Below, in pieces: positions 40,901-49,559 of a stretch of DNA of 64,000 nt. Under the pieces are notes generated by a model that saw only the letters and a program-made list of their open reading frames with translations, was not told the DNA's origin and searched no databases. Source of the DNA: Metridium senile (lineage: Eukaryota > Cnidaria > Anthozoa > Actiniaria > Metridiidae); contig OX459101.1 of NCBI GenBank assembly GCA_949775045.1, positions 6,606,394-6,670,393 of the forward strand, given 5' to 3'. The position numbers and the translations under genes were made by a program. The stretch's first letter is position 1; every line of letters starts with the position of its first letter.

Positions 40901-41412
40901 TTGTTAAAGTCATCTGATAACGGATCGAGATAAGTCGATTGTGATACTAGTGTCTGTTGACTCGATTCGTGTTGTATTTTGCCTGGCCGTATTTTATCTC
41001 TCTCAAACTTGAAACGATCGTCTGAATCTCCCAAGAATGAATAATTACGTGCTTTAGAGTTTAAATTGTTGGTTTTTAAATAACTAGGGTTGTTAGTGTC
41101 TTCCTGTTGTTTTCTTTCACGACGTTTTCTCTTTACGTCAGGCGGCGTGCCTAAGACGGCTCTAACTTGACTTTGCAAGCTCAGTTCCACAGAACTCCTA
41201 ACTGACTCAATCCACACTTTACGGTCATCCTCAGTAACGAATAATTCCTGTGCTTTCTTAGCAGACATCTTTGTGACCTCAAGATTGAGTTCCTCTGGGG
41301 AGTAACACGAGGAATCATGCAAGAAACGTTCATTGAGTTCACTAGCATAGCCTTCACTTGTTCTCCGAATATTTTCATTGTAGTCTAAATCCCCGTTGCT
41401 AGACACACTCAT
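23141..41412 (-). CDS. AGBL2/3: Cytosolic carboxypeptidase, AGBL2/AGBL3 type (CCP2/3), 21 exons
   Basis: Exons: 41412-40662, 39501-39410, 38180-38092, 38013-37951, 37840-37749, 36953-36796, 34557-34432, 34043-33983, 33342-33221, 32637-32512, 32040-31840, 31286-31138, 30302-30204, 29982-29572, 29163-29106, 28555-28496, 27774-27709, 26322-26227, 25545-25498, 24887-24592, 23717-23141. All join in phase: 3741 nt, 1246 residues. The CCP N-domain carries [12 protein letters not shown] and YTKRHTQW. The M14 site has zinc ligands H493 and E496 (HPGE) and H589 (CDLHGHSRK), the [11 protein letters not shown] loop near 533-543, and catalytic E666 (FTMEATF). The family removes glutamates from polyglutamylated tubulin and is linked to cilia. 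Human AGBL2 and AGBL3 are about 900 residues; the excess is a Ser/Glu/Lys-rich tail after about 710. The start is the ATG at 41412; the codon 18 nt upstream is TTG. AGBL2 and AGBL3 are not distinguished. Confidence 0.94.
23889..24099. mobile_element. MITE TTACAGCGCGACGTGCAAAAG
   Basis: ACAGCGCGACGTGCAAAAGT and ACTTTTGCGCGTCGCGCTGT are inverted ends. Subterminal ATGACCACATTTAAT and AAAAGTGGTCAT extend the stem. It lies in the last intron of the carboxypeptidase gene. Confidence 0.78.
24170..24420. repeat. About 79-bp tandem repeat, three copies
   Basis: AATAATACTTACAATAATGA, AAAAAATCGTAGTAT and TATTTACGATGTTAATGATG recur in the same order three times with few changes. Confidence 0.8.
24922..25262. 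repeat. GACGGACAAATCGTC tandem array
   Basis: The words GACGGACAAATCGTCTTAT and GACGGACAAATTGTTTGGA alternate about fifteen times in a carboxypeptidase intron, next to exon 24887-24592. The word GACGGACAAATCGTC recurs at 47203. Short open frames across the array are a by-product of the repeat. Confidence 0.85.
26046..26217. mobile_element. MITE (AGACCTCTTTACC family) next to a splice donor
   Basis: Same family as 1-407 and 36603-36775. Its AGAGGTCT end lies about 9 nt inside the intron from the donor of exon 26322-26227 (AAG|GTACAT, minus strand). Confidence 0.82.
26397..26508. mobile_element. Palindromic element CTGTTTACACTGGCGATTTT
   Basis: The left arm CCTGTTTACACTGGCGATTT and right arm AATTGCTAGTGTAAACAAG, with inner ATCGCGCGAC / ATCGCGCGACA, form a near-continuous stem. 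Confidence 0.6.
26590..26945. repeat. 66/57-bp tandem array, about six units
   Basis: Each unit carries GTTTTTGCAGTGAGTAACTG, then GATGCATCGATTT (or close), then GAGTAACCACTACTCAG. Units alternate between 66 and 57 bp because the middle is either ACTTAGTTATTTGAG or TATGGG. A lone related piece is at 36552-36590. It lies in a carboxypeptidase intron. Confidence 0.85.
27285..27690. repeat. ATC/ATT microsatellite
   Basis: Long runs of CATCAT and CATTAT words in the intron upstream (gene sense) of exon 27774-27709's successor. The Met-rich minus-strand frame over it is an artefact of the repeat. Confidence 0.85.
27881..28070. mobile_element. Pogo/Tigger-like MITE
   Basis: CAGTGGAACCCCGCCTTACG to CGGGGTTCCACTG. 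Same family as 6330-6488. Confidence 0.78.
28753..28945. mobile_element. Pogo/Tigger-like MITE, inverted copy
   Basis: CAGTGGAACCCCGTTAATCC to GGCGGGGTTCCACTG with TA on both sides. It is in opposite orientation to the copy 0.7 kb away. Confidence 0.8.
29389..29550. mobile_element. MITE CAGGGGTGGATCCAGA
   Basis: The ends CAGGGGTGGATCCAGA and TAGATCCGCCCCTGGA are inverted. The right end stops about 22 nt from the donor of exon 29982-29572. Confidence 0.7.
30364..30630. repeat. Tandem array of TGACGTCA-type motifs
   Basis: About nine loosely repeated 28-35-bp units each contain TGACGTCA or a one- to two-base variant, followed by CAAAGG or CAAGG and a TTCGATACTATA word. The exact palindrome starts at 30367 and recurs near 30429, 30492 and 30591. 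It lies in the carboxypeptidase intron between exons 31286-31138 and 30302-30204. Confidence 0.8.
30749..30878. mobile_element. MITE GGGGCCGGTTGTACGAAG
   Basis: GGGGCCGGTTGTACGAAG and CTTCGTACAACCGGCCCC are perfect ends, with inner GCTATCCACCGGATAA / GCGGATAGCTTTATCC. A second, worse copy is at 21433-21608. Confidence 0.8.
30876..31106. mobile_element. MITE CCTTATAAAAGGGGGCGGGG
   Basis: TTATAAAAGGGGGCGGGGGT and its complement near 31083-31104 are inverted ends with CCTCGTCGT / ACGACGAGG. It abuts or slightly overlaps the preceding MITE, and its right end is about 30 nt from exon 31286-31138. Confidence 0.75.
31430..31835. repeat. GAT/AAT-rich microsatellite
   Basis: GATGATAATGATAA-type runs fill the intron between carboxypeptidase exons 32040-31840 and 31286-31138. 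Met/Ile-rich frames over it are artefacts. Confidence 0.85.
32740..33200. repeat. GAT-rich microsatellite with a 21-bp sub-array
   Basis: From 32985 the word GATGATAAAAATGATGGTTATA repeats about nine times (ATGGTTATAATGATGATAAA register). It is within a carboxypeptidase intron. Confidence 0.85.
33371..33835. mobile_element. Penelope-like terminal repeat split by a MITE
   Basis: The left part 33371-33420 (GGAAACTAGCGAGTAAACTA) and right part 33701-33835 (AACGATAGGTAATA, GCTAAAACTCGAATGCCAGT) flank a 280-bp palindromic insert, 33421-33700. The insert has ends CACCTATTTCAAAAATCGTT and AACGATTTTTGAAATAGGTG, with TATA on each side. Confidence 0.75.
34620..34890 (-). mobile_element. tRNA-derived SINE
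   Basis: Minus-strand head: GGATGGCACAGTTGGTTAGT (A-box-like) and GGTCCCGAGTTCGATTCCCA (B box). The body contains a (GAGAGAAGGATG)n-type segment at 34690-34745. It is not an intact tRNA gene. Confidence 0.7.
35010..35830 (-). mobile_element. 5'-truncated LINE, C-terminal part of reverse transcriptase ORF
   Basis: A 195-codon minus-strand frame (35817-35230) encodes the end of a non-LTR retrotransposon ORF2. It contains [39 protein letters not shown] and [14 protein letters not shown], features of the CR1/L2/Jockey-type post-RT region. The 3' flank ends in a short ATT microsatellite, as in L2/CR1-type elements. The RT catalytic part and endonuclease are missing. It lies in the intron between carboxypeptidase exons 36953-36796 and 34557-34432. 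Confidence 0.8.
36249..36468. mobile_element. MITE AGGGTCCTGAAGGGG
   Basis: AGGGTCCTGAAGGGG and CCCCTTCAGGACCCT are perfect ends around GGGATTGGATG-type repeats. A related, one-ended copy is at 57734-57900. Confidence 0.75.
36603..36775. mobile_element. MITE (AGACCTCTTTACC family), complete copy
   Basis: AGACCTCTTTACCTTC to GAAGGTAAAGAGGTCT. Uninterrupted reference copy for 1-407 and 26046-26217. It ends about 20 nt from the donor of exon 36953-36796. Confidence 0.85.
37511..37713. mobile_element. MITE AGGCCCAGGCAAACGGC
   Basis: Second copy of the family nested in the SINE at 6731-6929. Ends AGGCCCAGGCAAACGGCTTC and GAAGCCATTTGCCCTAGCCT. Confidence 0.78.
38760..39376 (+). mobile_element. 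Penelope-like element remnant: GIY-YIG-like C-terminus plus 3' terminal repeat
   Basis: The plus-strand frame up to 38997 includes [20 protein letters not shown] and [13 protein letters not shown], resembling the end of the GIY-YIG endonuclease of Penelope-like elements. A shifted frame just after reads MNERFAFN before a stop, so one indel is likely. Next come a 127-bp exact tandem duplication (39013-39139, 39140-39266) and the terminal repeat (GTCAACATTTTTTACAGTGT, ending CTAGTTTACTCGCTAGTTTC). It lies between carboxypeptidase exons 39501-39410 and 38180-38092. Confidence 0.55.
39549..39839. mobile_element. Inverted-repeat element TCAATCAACCTCAG
   Basis: Outer ends GTCAATCAACCTCAG and CTGAGGTTGATCGAC enclose two tandem copies of a unit bounded by ATTCTTTAGAATTTGACTAC and GTAGTCAAATTCTAAAGAAT. 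Each unit can form its own hairpin. Confidence 0.65.
39893..40020 (+). mobile_element. tRNA-like SINE head
   Basis: GGCAGCATGGTAAAATGGTT (A-box-like) and GTGCCAGGTTTGAGCAACAC (B-box-like) occur within 70 bp. The cloverleaf is too degenerate for a tRNA gene. Confidence 0.4.
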
Positions 41413-42385
41413 AGCTAATCCACTAGTCAAATTGGAGTTTGGCTATTATTGACAAAGAGATTTACAACCAAACTAGTGCTAAACGTTTTGTTTGACCAAG
41501 CAGTTTGAGTGAACTTCGTGAATCTTGAGCTAACAATAGCACCGTTGCCATGGAAGCGCTAGTTTAATTTGGCAAGCGCGCGCATTGAAAGAACTGCTAA
41601 TTATTTCTTGGAATTTTCAAATTATTTCAAGTATTTCCTTGTGTTTGTCTATTCTTAGTCATCACATTTAGTCAAAATACTCCTCAACTTGATGCCTTCT
41701 TAAATTAAGCGCACTGCTTTAATTTGCATTTTATATAAACAACTGACTTATAGAATTTTTGGCGAAAATTTGAATACTGTATATGGCACGATCTAATAAA
41801 ATCGATAAAACTGAATTTTAATTTTCCACAAATTATAAGCCAAATGAATTTAGAAAGAAAGTATAAGAGAAACAATTCCGTTGGAGGTGCTGATTAGCAA
41901 TATTTTGTGGTCAAGCAAATTAGTTTAATTGGGAAAGAAGCCTGACAATAGTTTCGTCTTTGCATGAATGAAGTTGCTTTGTTGGTTTTGTAGTTTAAGC
42001 CAGCAAAACAAATATTAACAAAGAAGTACAGGTTTAATTAGTGTAAAAATTTGTAAGCTAAGTGTTGGAGAGAAATAAGTTAACCTTTTTTACACCACGT
42101 TCAAATAAAAAAAAAAACAAGTTTCGCAGGTCGAAAGTTTGGTTACCTGGCCCAGAGGTTAGCGACGATAACCGCGGCTAAGAGAATCACAGGAAAAACA
42201 AAAGAAAACCTCTGGGGCCAGGGTAAAGCTCAGTCGGTAAAACATATTACTTATTTTCAATAGAATATTAAGTTATTCAGTTTGTATTGGTTGATAAAAA
42301 ATTTAATATTTTAAGGATGAATCCCTGAATTCCGATAACTTTAGATTTGTCTCCCGTTCGATCATAGCATATCTTTTTGAATCTG
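41413..42385. other. 5' flank of the carboxypeptidase gene
   Basis: Presumed promoter and 5' UTR side, AT-rich, no other gene seen. An inverted pair ACCTGGCCCAGAGGTT / AACCTCTGGGGCCAGGGT (42144-42230) is the only structure noted. Confidence 0.5.
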
Positions 42386-42880
42386 CAGCTTTTGATTGGC
42401 CTTCGTTCCTGCCAGGCACGTATCTGGACAGTTTTCAATGCGCAGCTTTTGATTGGCCTTCGATCCTGCCAGGCACGTATCTGGACAGTTTTCAAGGCGC
42501 AGCTTTTGATTGGCCTTCGTTCCTGCCAGGCACGTATCTGGACAGTTTTCAACGCGCAGCTTTTGATTGGCCTTCGATCGTGCCAGGCACGTATCTGGAC
42601 AGTTTTCAATGCGCAGCTTTTGATTGGCTTTCGTTCCTGCCAGGCACGTATCTGGACAGTTTTCAATGCGCAGCTTTTGATTGGCCTTCGTTCCTGCCAG
42701 GCACGTATCTGGACAGTTTTCAATGCGCAACTTTTGATTGGCCTTCGTTCCTGCCAGGCACGTATCTGGACAGTTTTCAATGCGCAGCTTTTGATTGGCC
42801 TTCGATCCTGCCAGGCACGTATCTGGACAGTTTTCAATTGAAGCTTTTGATTAGCCTTCGATCCTGCCAGGCAAGTTTTC
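42386..42880. repeat. 57-bp tandem repeat, about 8.5 units
   Basis: The unit contains CAGCTTTTGATTGGCCTTCG, TCCTGCCAGGCACGTATCTG and GACAGTTTTCAATGCG. Because 57 is a multiple of three and the unit lacks stops in several frames, long open frames arise on both strands. These are not taken as genes. Confidence 0.93.
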
Positions 42881-43628
42881 GTTGCAGATTGACCTTATAG
42901 TCTATATTTGAATAGTGTTAATCCCGATATTTTAGCTTCCTGTGATGGGGTTCTCGTGTTTTGAGCTTCCTGTGTTAAGGTGGCTTTCCGGATTAATTGA
43001 CGTCACAATTTTTATTTTGCTTCCCTCGAAACGTAAACAGGTGGGTTATAATCTACACAAGGTGTCACACTAAATGATAAACTTTGAAGCAAATCTATCT
43101 TTTCATCAGTTTTAATAAATTGCGGAAACGTTTTTTTTTTTTTTTTCATGCTTTGGCGATTAATATAGGAAATTACACCGTTCGAGAAGAATTAATTCTT
43201 CGAGAACTAAGGTGGGATTTCCTATTAATAACACATTTACATAAAATGCGAGTCTCAGATGAAAAAAGGCAAAAATAAACACAAACCGCAAAGCACGCCG
43301 GGAAGGACGCGTGCAATTGATTAATTGCACGGATTAAGAGAAAATTCACAGTCAATCAACCAATCAGAAACGAGCATTTTATGTAGATGTGGTATTATAG
43401 AATAAACAAACCAATGAACTTGCTTCAAACTTATTATGTAATCATTTTGTTGTTTGTTTGTCGCAACCTCGTTCCCAGGGCCCTCTCCCTTCGCTTGGGA
43501 ACGAGGTTGTTTTTGTCGGTTGGTTCATTTTTTAGTTGATATATTTCATAATTCATTTTCTCATTTATCTATCTATCTTATTGTTTATTCATTCTATTAT
43601 AACTTTATAAATTAATCCGTATCATAAA
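42881..43628. other. Gene-free spacer
   Basis: AT-rich. It has one short palindromic repeat, GCAACCTCGTTCCCAGGGCC to TTGGGAACGAGGTTG (43463-43511), shared with an insert at 43865-43945. Nothing coding is seen. Confidence 0.5.
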
Positions 43629-44100
43629 TGGAAACTAGCGAGTAAACTAGTATAGGATGCGACGGTGTTTAATATAAACGATAGGTAATATAAATGGAAA
43701 CTAGCGAGTAAACTAGTATAGGCTGCGACGGTGTTTGATATAAACGATAGGTGAATATAATGAAATTTGTAAGGCACCGTAAAAAATGTTGACTTAACTT
43801 TACTGACGTTTCGAGCTTTACTCTTTTACTCCGACGAAGGGCTCAAGCTCGAAACGTCAGTAAACGCAACCTCGTTCCCAGTGCCCCCTCCCTTCCCGCC
43901 CCACCCAAAAGCGAAGGGAGAGGGCCCTGGGAACGAGGTTGCAGTAAACGGTGTTACTAATTTCATTATATTACCTATCGTTTATATCATCCCCCGGCGC
44001 AGCCTATACTAGTTTTCTCGCTAGTTTTCATTCGTAAAAGATGTTGTTGACTTAACTTTACGGACGTTTCGAGCTTTAGCCCTTCGTCGGAGTAAAAGGA
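43629..44100. mobile_element. Cluster of Penelope-like terminal repeats with a nested hairpin element
   Basis: Two left ends in tandem (43629, 43690: GGAAACTAGCGAGTAAACTA) lead into a full inverted copy containing CTCCGACGAAGGGCTCAAGC. After CAGTAAAC an insert with ends GCAACCTCGTTCCCAG and CTGGGAACGAGGTTGC interrupts it. A third partial end follows at 44036. Confidence 0.65.
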
Positions 44101-45180
44101 ATCATATAATTAAAACGTTGATAATGAGATAGAAATAATGATGATCATGATACATTTTTTATTAAAAAGTACATTGAATGTAAAAAGAGGGGGCTTAAAG
44201 TAAATTACTCACATTGCACAGAAGGGTTATTCGTACCTAATTTTTAATTTGGCTATGTGAAACTCAGTATTAAGCCCTCTCTTGATATTAATTCTCCGTA
44301 AAAATTTATTATAGAATGAACCCACCAATATTTCACAAACAGTGTCAATTTTACATCTGATCTCTCACAAAAATGCATCAAATCGCTTGTACTTAGCAAT
44401 ATTTAATCCGCGATACAATTACAGCCCAAGGCTACCCCCCTGGGTAACCACTTTTGATTGATAATTTTTCAGCTGAGCTATCACATTTGTAAACAGATGT
44501 TTTTTTTAATACCGACAATCTATATATTCAGGATAACTATCCATATTTTTTGAGAATGAATCAAATTTGCTTTAGAATCGGCGCCAATCTTGTACCCAGA
44601 GCCTGTATTACTCGGCGCTGGCCTAGAGAAACGCAGGCTCTGAGTACGAGATTTTATAATCGCAGGTATCGGTGATATGGTTGGTTTGGGTGATAAAATG
44701 GGGGGACTTGAAATTTTTCTAAGCCTGAAAAATAATAAGGATAAGGATAAGGGGGGTCATTGAAAAAAATACGTTTATTGTAGAGGGGCCCCTAAAAAGG
44801 TGTTTTTGCTAATTAATCACCCACCCCCCTCCCCCATAAATAATGAGCGGTCCCTATTCCCCTTCTCAGTTCCCTGTACCATCTTGAAAGGTAGCAGTGC
44901 CTTTGCATCGAAGTGAGACGAACGTTGCAATGATGATATAGCCGTTATGAGAATTTCAAAAACACCACAACGAGGCTAGTAACTGAAGGAAGCAGTTCTC
45001 TGAACACATTCAAATCTCTGTCATTTTAACTCCAAATAGCTTCACGTTAATTATATGTATATCAAATATATATTATATTTATATAAAACTTTCCAAAAAT
45101 ATTTATTTATGCTTGCTCTTTCAGATGGTGGTGCTTATTTTTTAAGATAAGCTTTTTATTTTTGAAAGTCAATTGGCATA
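44101..45180. other. Gene-free spacer with small inverted repeats
   Basis: It contains the pair AGAGGGGGCTTAAAG / TTAAGCCCTCTCTT (44187-44283) and CTTGTACCCAGAGCCTG / CAGGCTCTGAGTACGAG (44590-44650), each a likely small MITE. No coding exon is seen. Confidence 0.45.
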
Positions 45181-45184
45181 CGGT

Positions 45185-45445
45185 CAAGGATGAAGTTGAT
45201 AATGATGCTGATTATAATAATGATGCTGGTGATGATAATGATGATGGCAATGATATATGTGATGATGGTGATGATGAAGTTGATAATGATGCTGATTATA
45301 ATAATGATGCTGGTGATAATGATGATGGCAATGATATATGTGATGATGGTGATGATGATGATGAAGTTGATAATTATGCTGATTATAATAATGATGCTGG
45401 TGATAATAATGATGGCAATGATATATAGTGATGGTGATGTTGATG
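45185..45445. repeat. GAT-type minisatellite, about 90-bp units
   Basis: GAAGTTGATAATGATGCTGA, TTATAATAATGATGCTGGTG and GGCAATGATATATGTGATGA recur three times in order. Confidence 0.85.
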
Positions 45446-46319
45446 ATGATAATCATAATATGGCGTCATGCCATATTACATCATGTTCATTATATATTAT
45501 ATATCATACATCATACATCTTATTCATGAATTAAAACTTTCAGTGTGAATAGTTGATATTACTGTATTCTATTTATACGAGTTAAGTTTATATTTATAGG
45601 ACTAATTCTAACTCTTAAAAGACTTGAGATTTATCATGTTGTCATATGTTACTTCAAACTATTGTGAATCACCATTGTGCTTCCGGAAATGGCGCTATAA
45701 AAATGTTTCTATTATAAGGACGACGGAGTATTATCATTACCATTATTATTATTATTATTTCGGTGATTACGATAATGATAAAAGTTTTACGCTAGACTAC
45801 ACAAGTTACTCAAACGAAACGACATATTTTACATTACATAAATTCACAACCAATTTAAGAATATGGTTGGTCATACGCAAAAATTGTTTTATTGAATTGC
45901 GGTCTGCTTCTTTTCAAGTAAGTGACAAAAAATAAATATAACCCAATGGCAATTTACATAACAAAATAAAAAACATATTGTCACTAACTGCAATTCAAAT
46001 ATTTAATGGTTTTAAGCACGGAAGGAAAAATCGAACGTACAAATATAGATTGGTTTATTTTCAGTAAACCTGATATGTTGCTTAGCAACCCTAAGGACCT
46101 ATGGGACGTTGTCGCCATAGCAACACGTTGATTTATTTAATGGCATGTGTTTATAGAGTGGAAACAATTGTGTTTATTGTTAATAATAGTCAGTGTAATG
46201 ATAATAGCTAGCTAGTTCAAGATAAGACAGTTTGACAAAAAATGTTTGAAAGATAATATGTAATTTATAATTTACTTCCTGTTTGAATCGTCAAAAGGAA
46301 AATAAAAATGATAATGGTA

Positions 46320-46945
46320 AAGATAATTGATAATCTTATGCTAATGATGTTGATGATTGAGATGATATTGCTGATGATGATAATACTGATGATACTGAAG
46401 ATGATGATGGTAACGATGACCTTGCTGATGATGATAATACTGATGATACTGATGATGATGATGATAACGATGGCGATGATGATGATGGCGATGATGATGA
46501 TGGCGATGACATTGCTGATGATGATAATACTGATGATACTGATGATGATGATGATAACGATGGCGATGGTGATGATTGAGATGATATTGCTGATGATACT
46601 GATGATGATGATGATACTGATGATAACGATGGCGATGATGATGATGGCGATGATGATGATGGCGATGACATTGCTGATGATAATAATACTGATGATACTG
46701 ATGATGATACTGAACGATAGCGATGGTGATGATTGAGATGATATTGCTGATGATGATAATACTGATGATACTGAAGATGATGATGATAACGATGATGATG
46801 ATGATGGCGATGACATTGCTGATGATGATAATACTGATGATAATGATGTTGATGATAACGATGGCGATGATGATGATGATGACATTGCTGATGATGATAA
46901 TACTGATGATGAAAATGATGATAATGACGATGATGATGGCGACAA
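46320..46945. repeat. GAT-type minisatellite with GATGGCGATGA words
   Basis: GATATTGCTGATGATGATAA, TACTGATGATACTGA and CGATGGCGATGATGATGATG recur in variable order. Ser-, Ile- and Met-rich frames on both strands are artefacts. Confidence 0.85.
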
Positions 46946-47189
46946 TCACGATGATAAGAATGATGCTAATAATAATGAATACAAAACCTGTATATGCATT
47001 TCAGCTATCAAAAGTCACAAAAGCACGGTTTTTTCCACAATATAAAACAACCATGTTTTTTTATACATTTTTGTTCATTATTTTAAATTTTTATATCAAT
47101 CGAATCTTCTCAGTTACGCCCATTTTTCCTTTTCATTTCAGTTGAAGAAATGAAATGGAAAAATGGAGCGTCGACAACAGCCATTCTCA

Positions 47190-47345
47190 CAGTATAGAAG
47201 ACGGACAAATCGTCCCAGTATATGACGGAGAAGTCGTCTGGCGTGAAAACGGAATGAGCACTGAATTTGAGTTGAAAAAATCGTCTGATTTTGTCGAATT
47301 CGTCTGAATTAGACGAACAAATGTTCGGACGATTTGACCGTGCTC
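47190..47345. repeat. GACGGACAAATCGTC-related repeat
   Basis: It shares GACGGACAAATCGTC and the TCGTCTGGCGTGAAAACGG-like flank with 24922-25340, without the tandem expansion. Confidence 0.5.
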
Positions 47346-47349
47346 TAGT

Positions 47350-47498
47350 GCTCCGTGCTCCGACGAAGGGCTGAAGCTCGAAACGTCAGTAAAGTTAAGT
47401 CAACATTTTTTACGGTGTTACAAATTTCATTCTATTACCTATCGTTTATATCAAACACCGACGCAGCCTATACTAGTTTACTCGCTTGTTTCCATTTC
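47350..47498 (+). mobile_element. Penelope-like terminal repeat
   Basis: GCTCCGACGAAGGGCTGAAG, CTCGAAACGTCAGTAAAG, then AACACCGACGCAGCCTATAC and TAGTTTACTCGCTTGTTTCC. Confidence 0.6.
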
Positions 47499-47639
47499 TA
47501 GTGAGAAAAGGGCCATTCCTCTCATCTACTGGTTGATAAAATATAATAATACCAATAAATAGGAATAAGGGTATATAAACAAAATAACTATTGGGAAAAG
47601 TAAATATGTTTGCTGTCTTGTCTGTTTCCAAATCTAAAG

Positions 47640-48790
47640 TACCCGAACGTGCGCTTCGACTGATTCATCTCTCGCAATGTCAAAGCGACTCGGCATTGAA
47701 TGATTTATTAAACTGAATACATCAAAATGTTGTGTAAATTTAAGAAAAATGTGGATTTAGCAGCAATAGTAATACCGAAATTTTTCTTATACAATCTAAT
47801 TTATCATTATAATCGCAACGAAAGTCGACTCTGCTAGCATTAAATGTTTTATCAAGCTGAATATAAGAGTAGCAACATCAAAATGGTGTACAAATTTTAA
47901 AAAAGTTTGGATTTAGCACTCAGCAAAAGTAATACCGAAATTTCTTATAAATTGTCTAATCAGTTATAATGATAATCGCAACGAAAGTCGACTCTGCTAG
48001 CATTAAATGTTTTATCAAACTGAATATAAGAGAACTGGCTTGAACATCAAAATGTTGTACAAATTTAAGAAAAGTTTGGATTTAGCACTCAGCAAAAGTA
48101 ATACCGAAATTTCTTATAAACTGTCTAATTTATCATTATAATCGCAACGAAAGTCGACTCTGCTAGCATTAAATGTTTTATCAAACCGGCTGAATATAGG
48201 AGTAAAACATCAAAATGGTGTACAGATTTCAGAAAAGTTTGGATTTAGCAGCAAAAGTAATACCTAAATTTCTTATAAATTCAGTGTCTAATTTATAATG
48301 ATAATCGCAACGAAAGTCGACTCTGCTAGCATTAATGTTTTATCAAGCTGAATATAAGAGTAGCAACATCAAAATGTTGTACAAATTTAAGAAAAGTTTG
48401 GATTTAGCACTACGCAAAAGTAATACCCAAATTTCTTACAAATTGTCTAATTTATCATTATATAATCTCAACGAAAGTCGACTCTGCTAGCATTAAATGT
48501 TTTATCAAGCTGAATATAAGAGTAAAACATCAAAATGGTGTACAAATTTCAGAAAAGTTTGGATTTAGCAGCAAAAGTAATACCCAAATTTCTTTCAAAT
48601 TGTCCAATTTATAATTGTGATACCCAATGAAAGTCGATTCTGCTAGCATTAAATGTTTTATCAAGCTGAATATAAGAGTAGCAACATCAAAATGTTGTAC
48701 AAATTTAAGAAAAGTTTGGATTTAGCAGCAAAAGTAATACCCAAATTTCTTTCAAATTGTCTAATTTATAATAATAATCAGAAACATAAA
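47640..48790. repeat. Satellite of about 150-170 bp, six to seven units
   Basis: GAAAGTCGACTCTGCTAGCA, TTAAATGTTTTATCAA, AACATCAAAATGTTGTACAA and AAAAGTTTGGATTTAGCA recur in this order. Unit lengths differ through short indels. The first unit (47640-47800) is the most diverged. Confidence 0.85.
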
Positions 48791-49559
48791 CAGATTGTTT
48801 TCTATTTTGAAAATGATTTACGCCGAATATACGTATAATGCCCAGATTATGTTTATAAAATCGGTTAACTTGAAAACGAAAAAAGTGATTTTTTAAATTT
48901 GAAAATTATTTTCGCAGACTGCTTCTCCCAATTTTGACATTTATTGTTGCGACATCGCAAAATAATGCGCAAACACTGATCTTTTCACAGTATTTTCCAT
49001 TGAGAAACAATTTTTCTCAATTTTTTCGGCATTTTTTGGTACAAAATTGAAATCACGACCGACGATCGAAGTATCATTATCCAAAATCACGAAAAAATTA
49101 TTTATTTATTCTTATATTTCCTTTGGAAAAAAAAAATGTTAAATTATTTCCTTCAATAGATATGGCACCTATATCAGACTGTTTGTTTCACAGCCAATAC
49201 TAATTGAAATGAGTTGAATGTCATTCTGTCCAATCTCCAACAGTATATATACACAGAAAATTATACAAAATTAGCTAGACTAAACTGAGTGATGTTCAAC
49301 AACGCTTTTTATTAATGAATCATTTTTCTCCCACTTTAGAAAATGTCCTCTTAAAAAGAGTAACATTTGATGTAAAGTTAAGCGAAAAATCAATCGAATT
49401 TGCAATACAATTTACTAGCACTTTGGTACTCAAATTTCAAGTTTTCACCAAAACTTAGTTACTAGCTGCGAGCGGCACAGCGACTGAGAGATATGCAAAT
49501 GCGAATCGAGAATGTGGGCGTCCTATAGCCTTTAAATCAACAAAACAGATTTTAACTCA
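48791..49559. other. AT-rich spacer upstream of the 50584 gene
   Basis: No gene or recognisable repeat seen. Confidence 0.4.

Noticed and set aside
41413..41430. Carboxypeptidase start at 41430
   Set aside because: The codon there is TTG, with an in-frame stop at 41445-41443. The first ATG is at 41412.
42277..42841. Repeated TVQIRAW and CQARIWTVF peptides
   Set aside because: 57-bp tandem repeat open on both strands; no start or splice evidence favours one frame.
46265..46949. Ser- or Ile-rich frames of more than 200 codons
   Set aside because: They follow the GATGAT-type microsatellite and exist in several frames; not coding.
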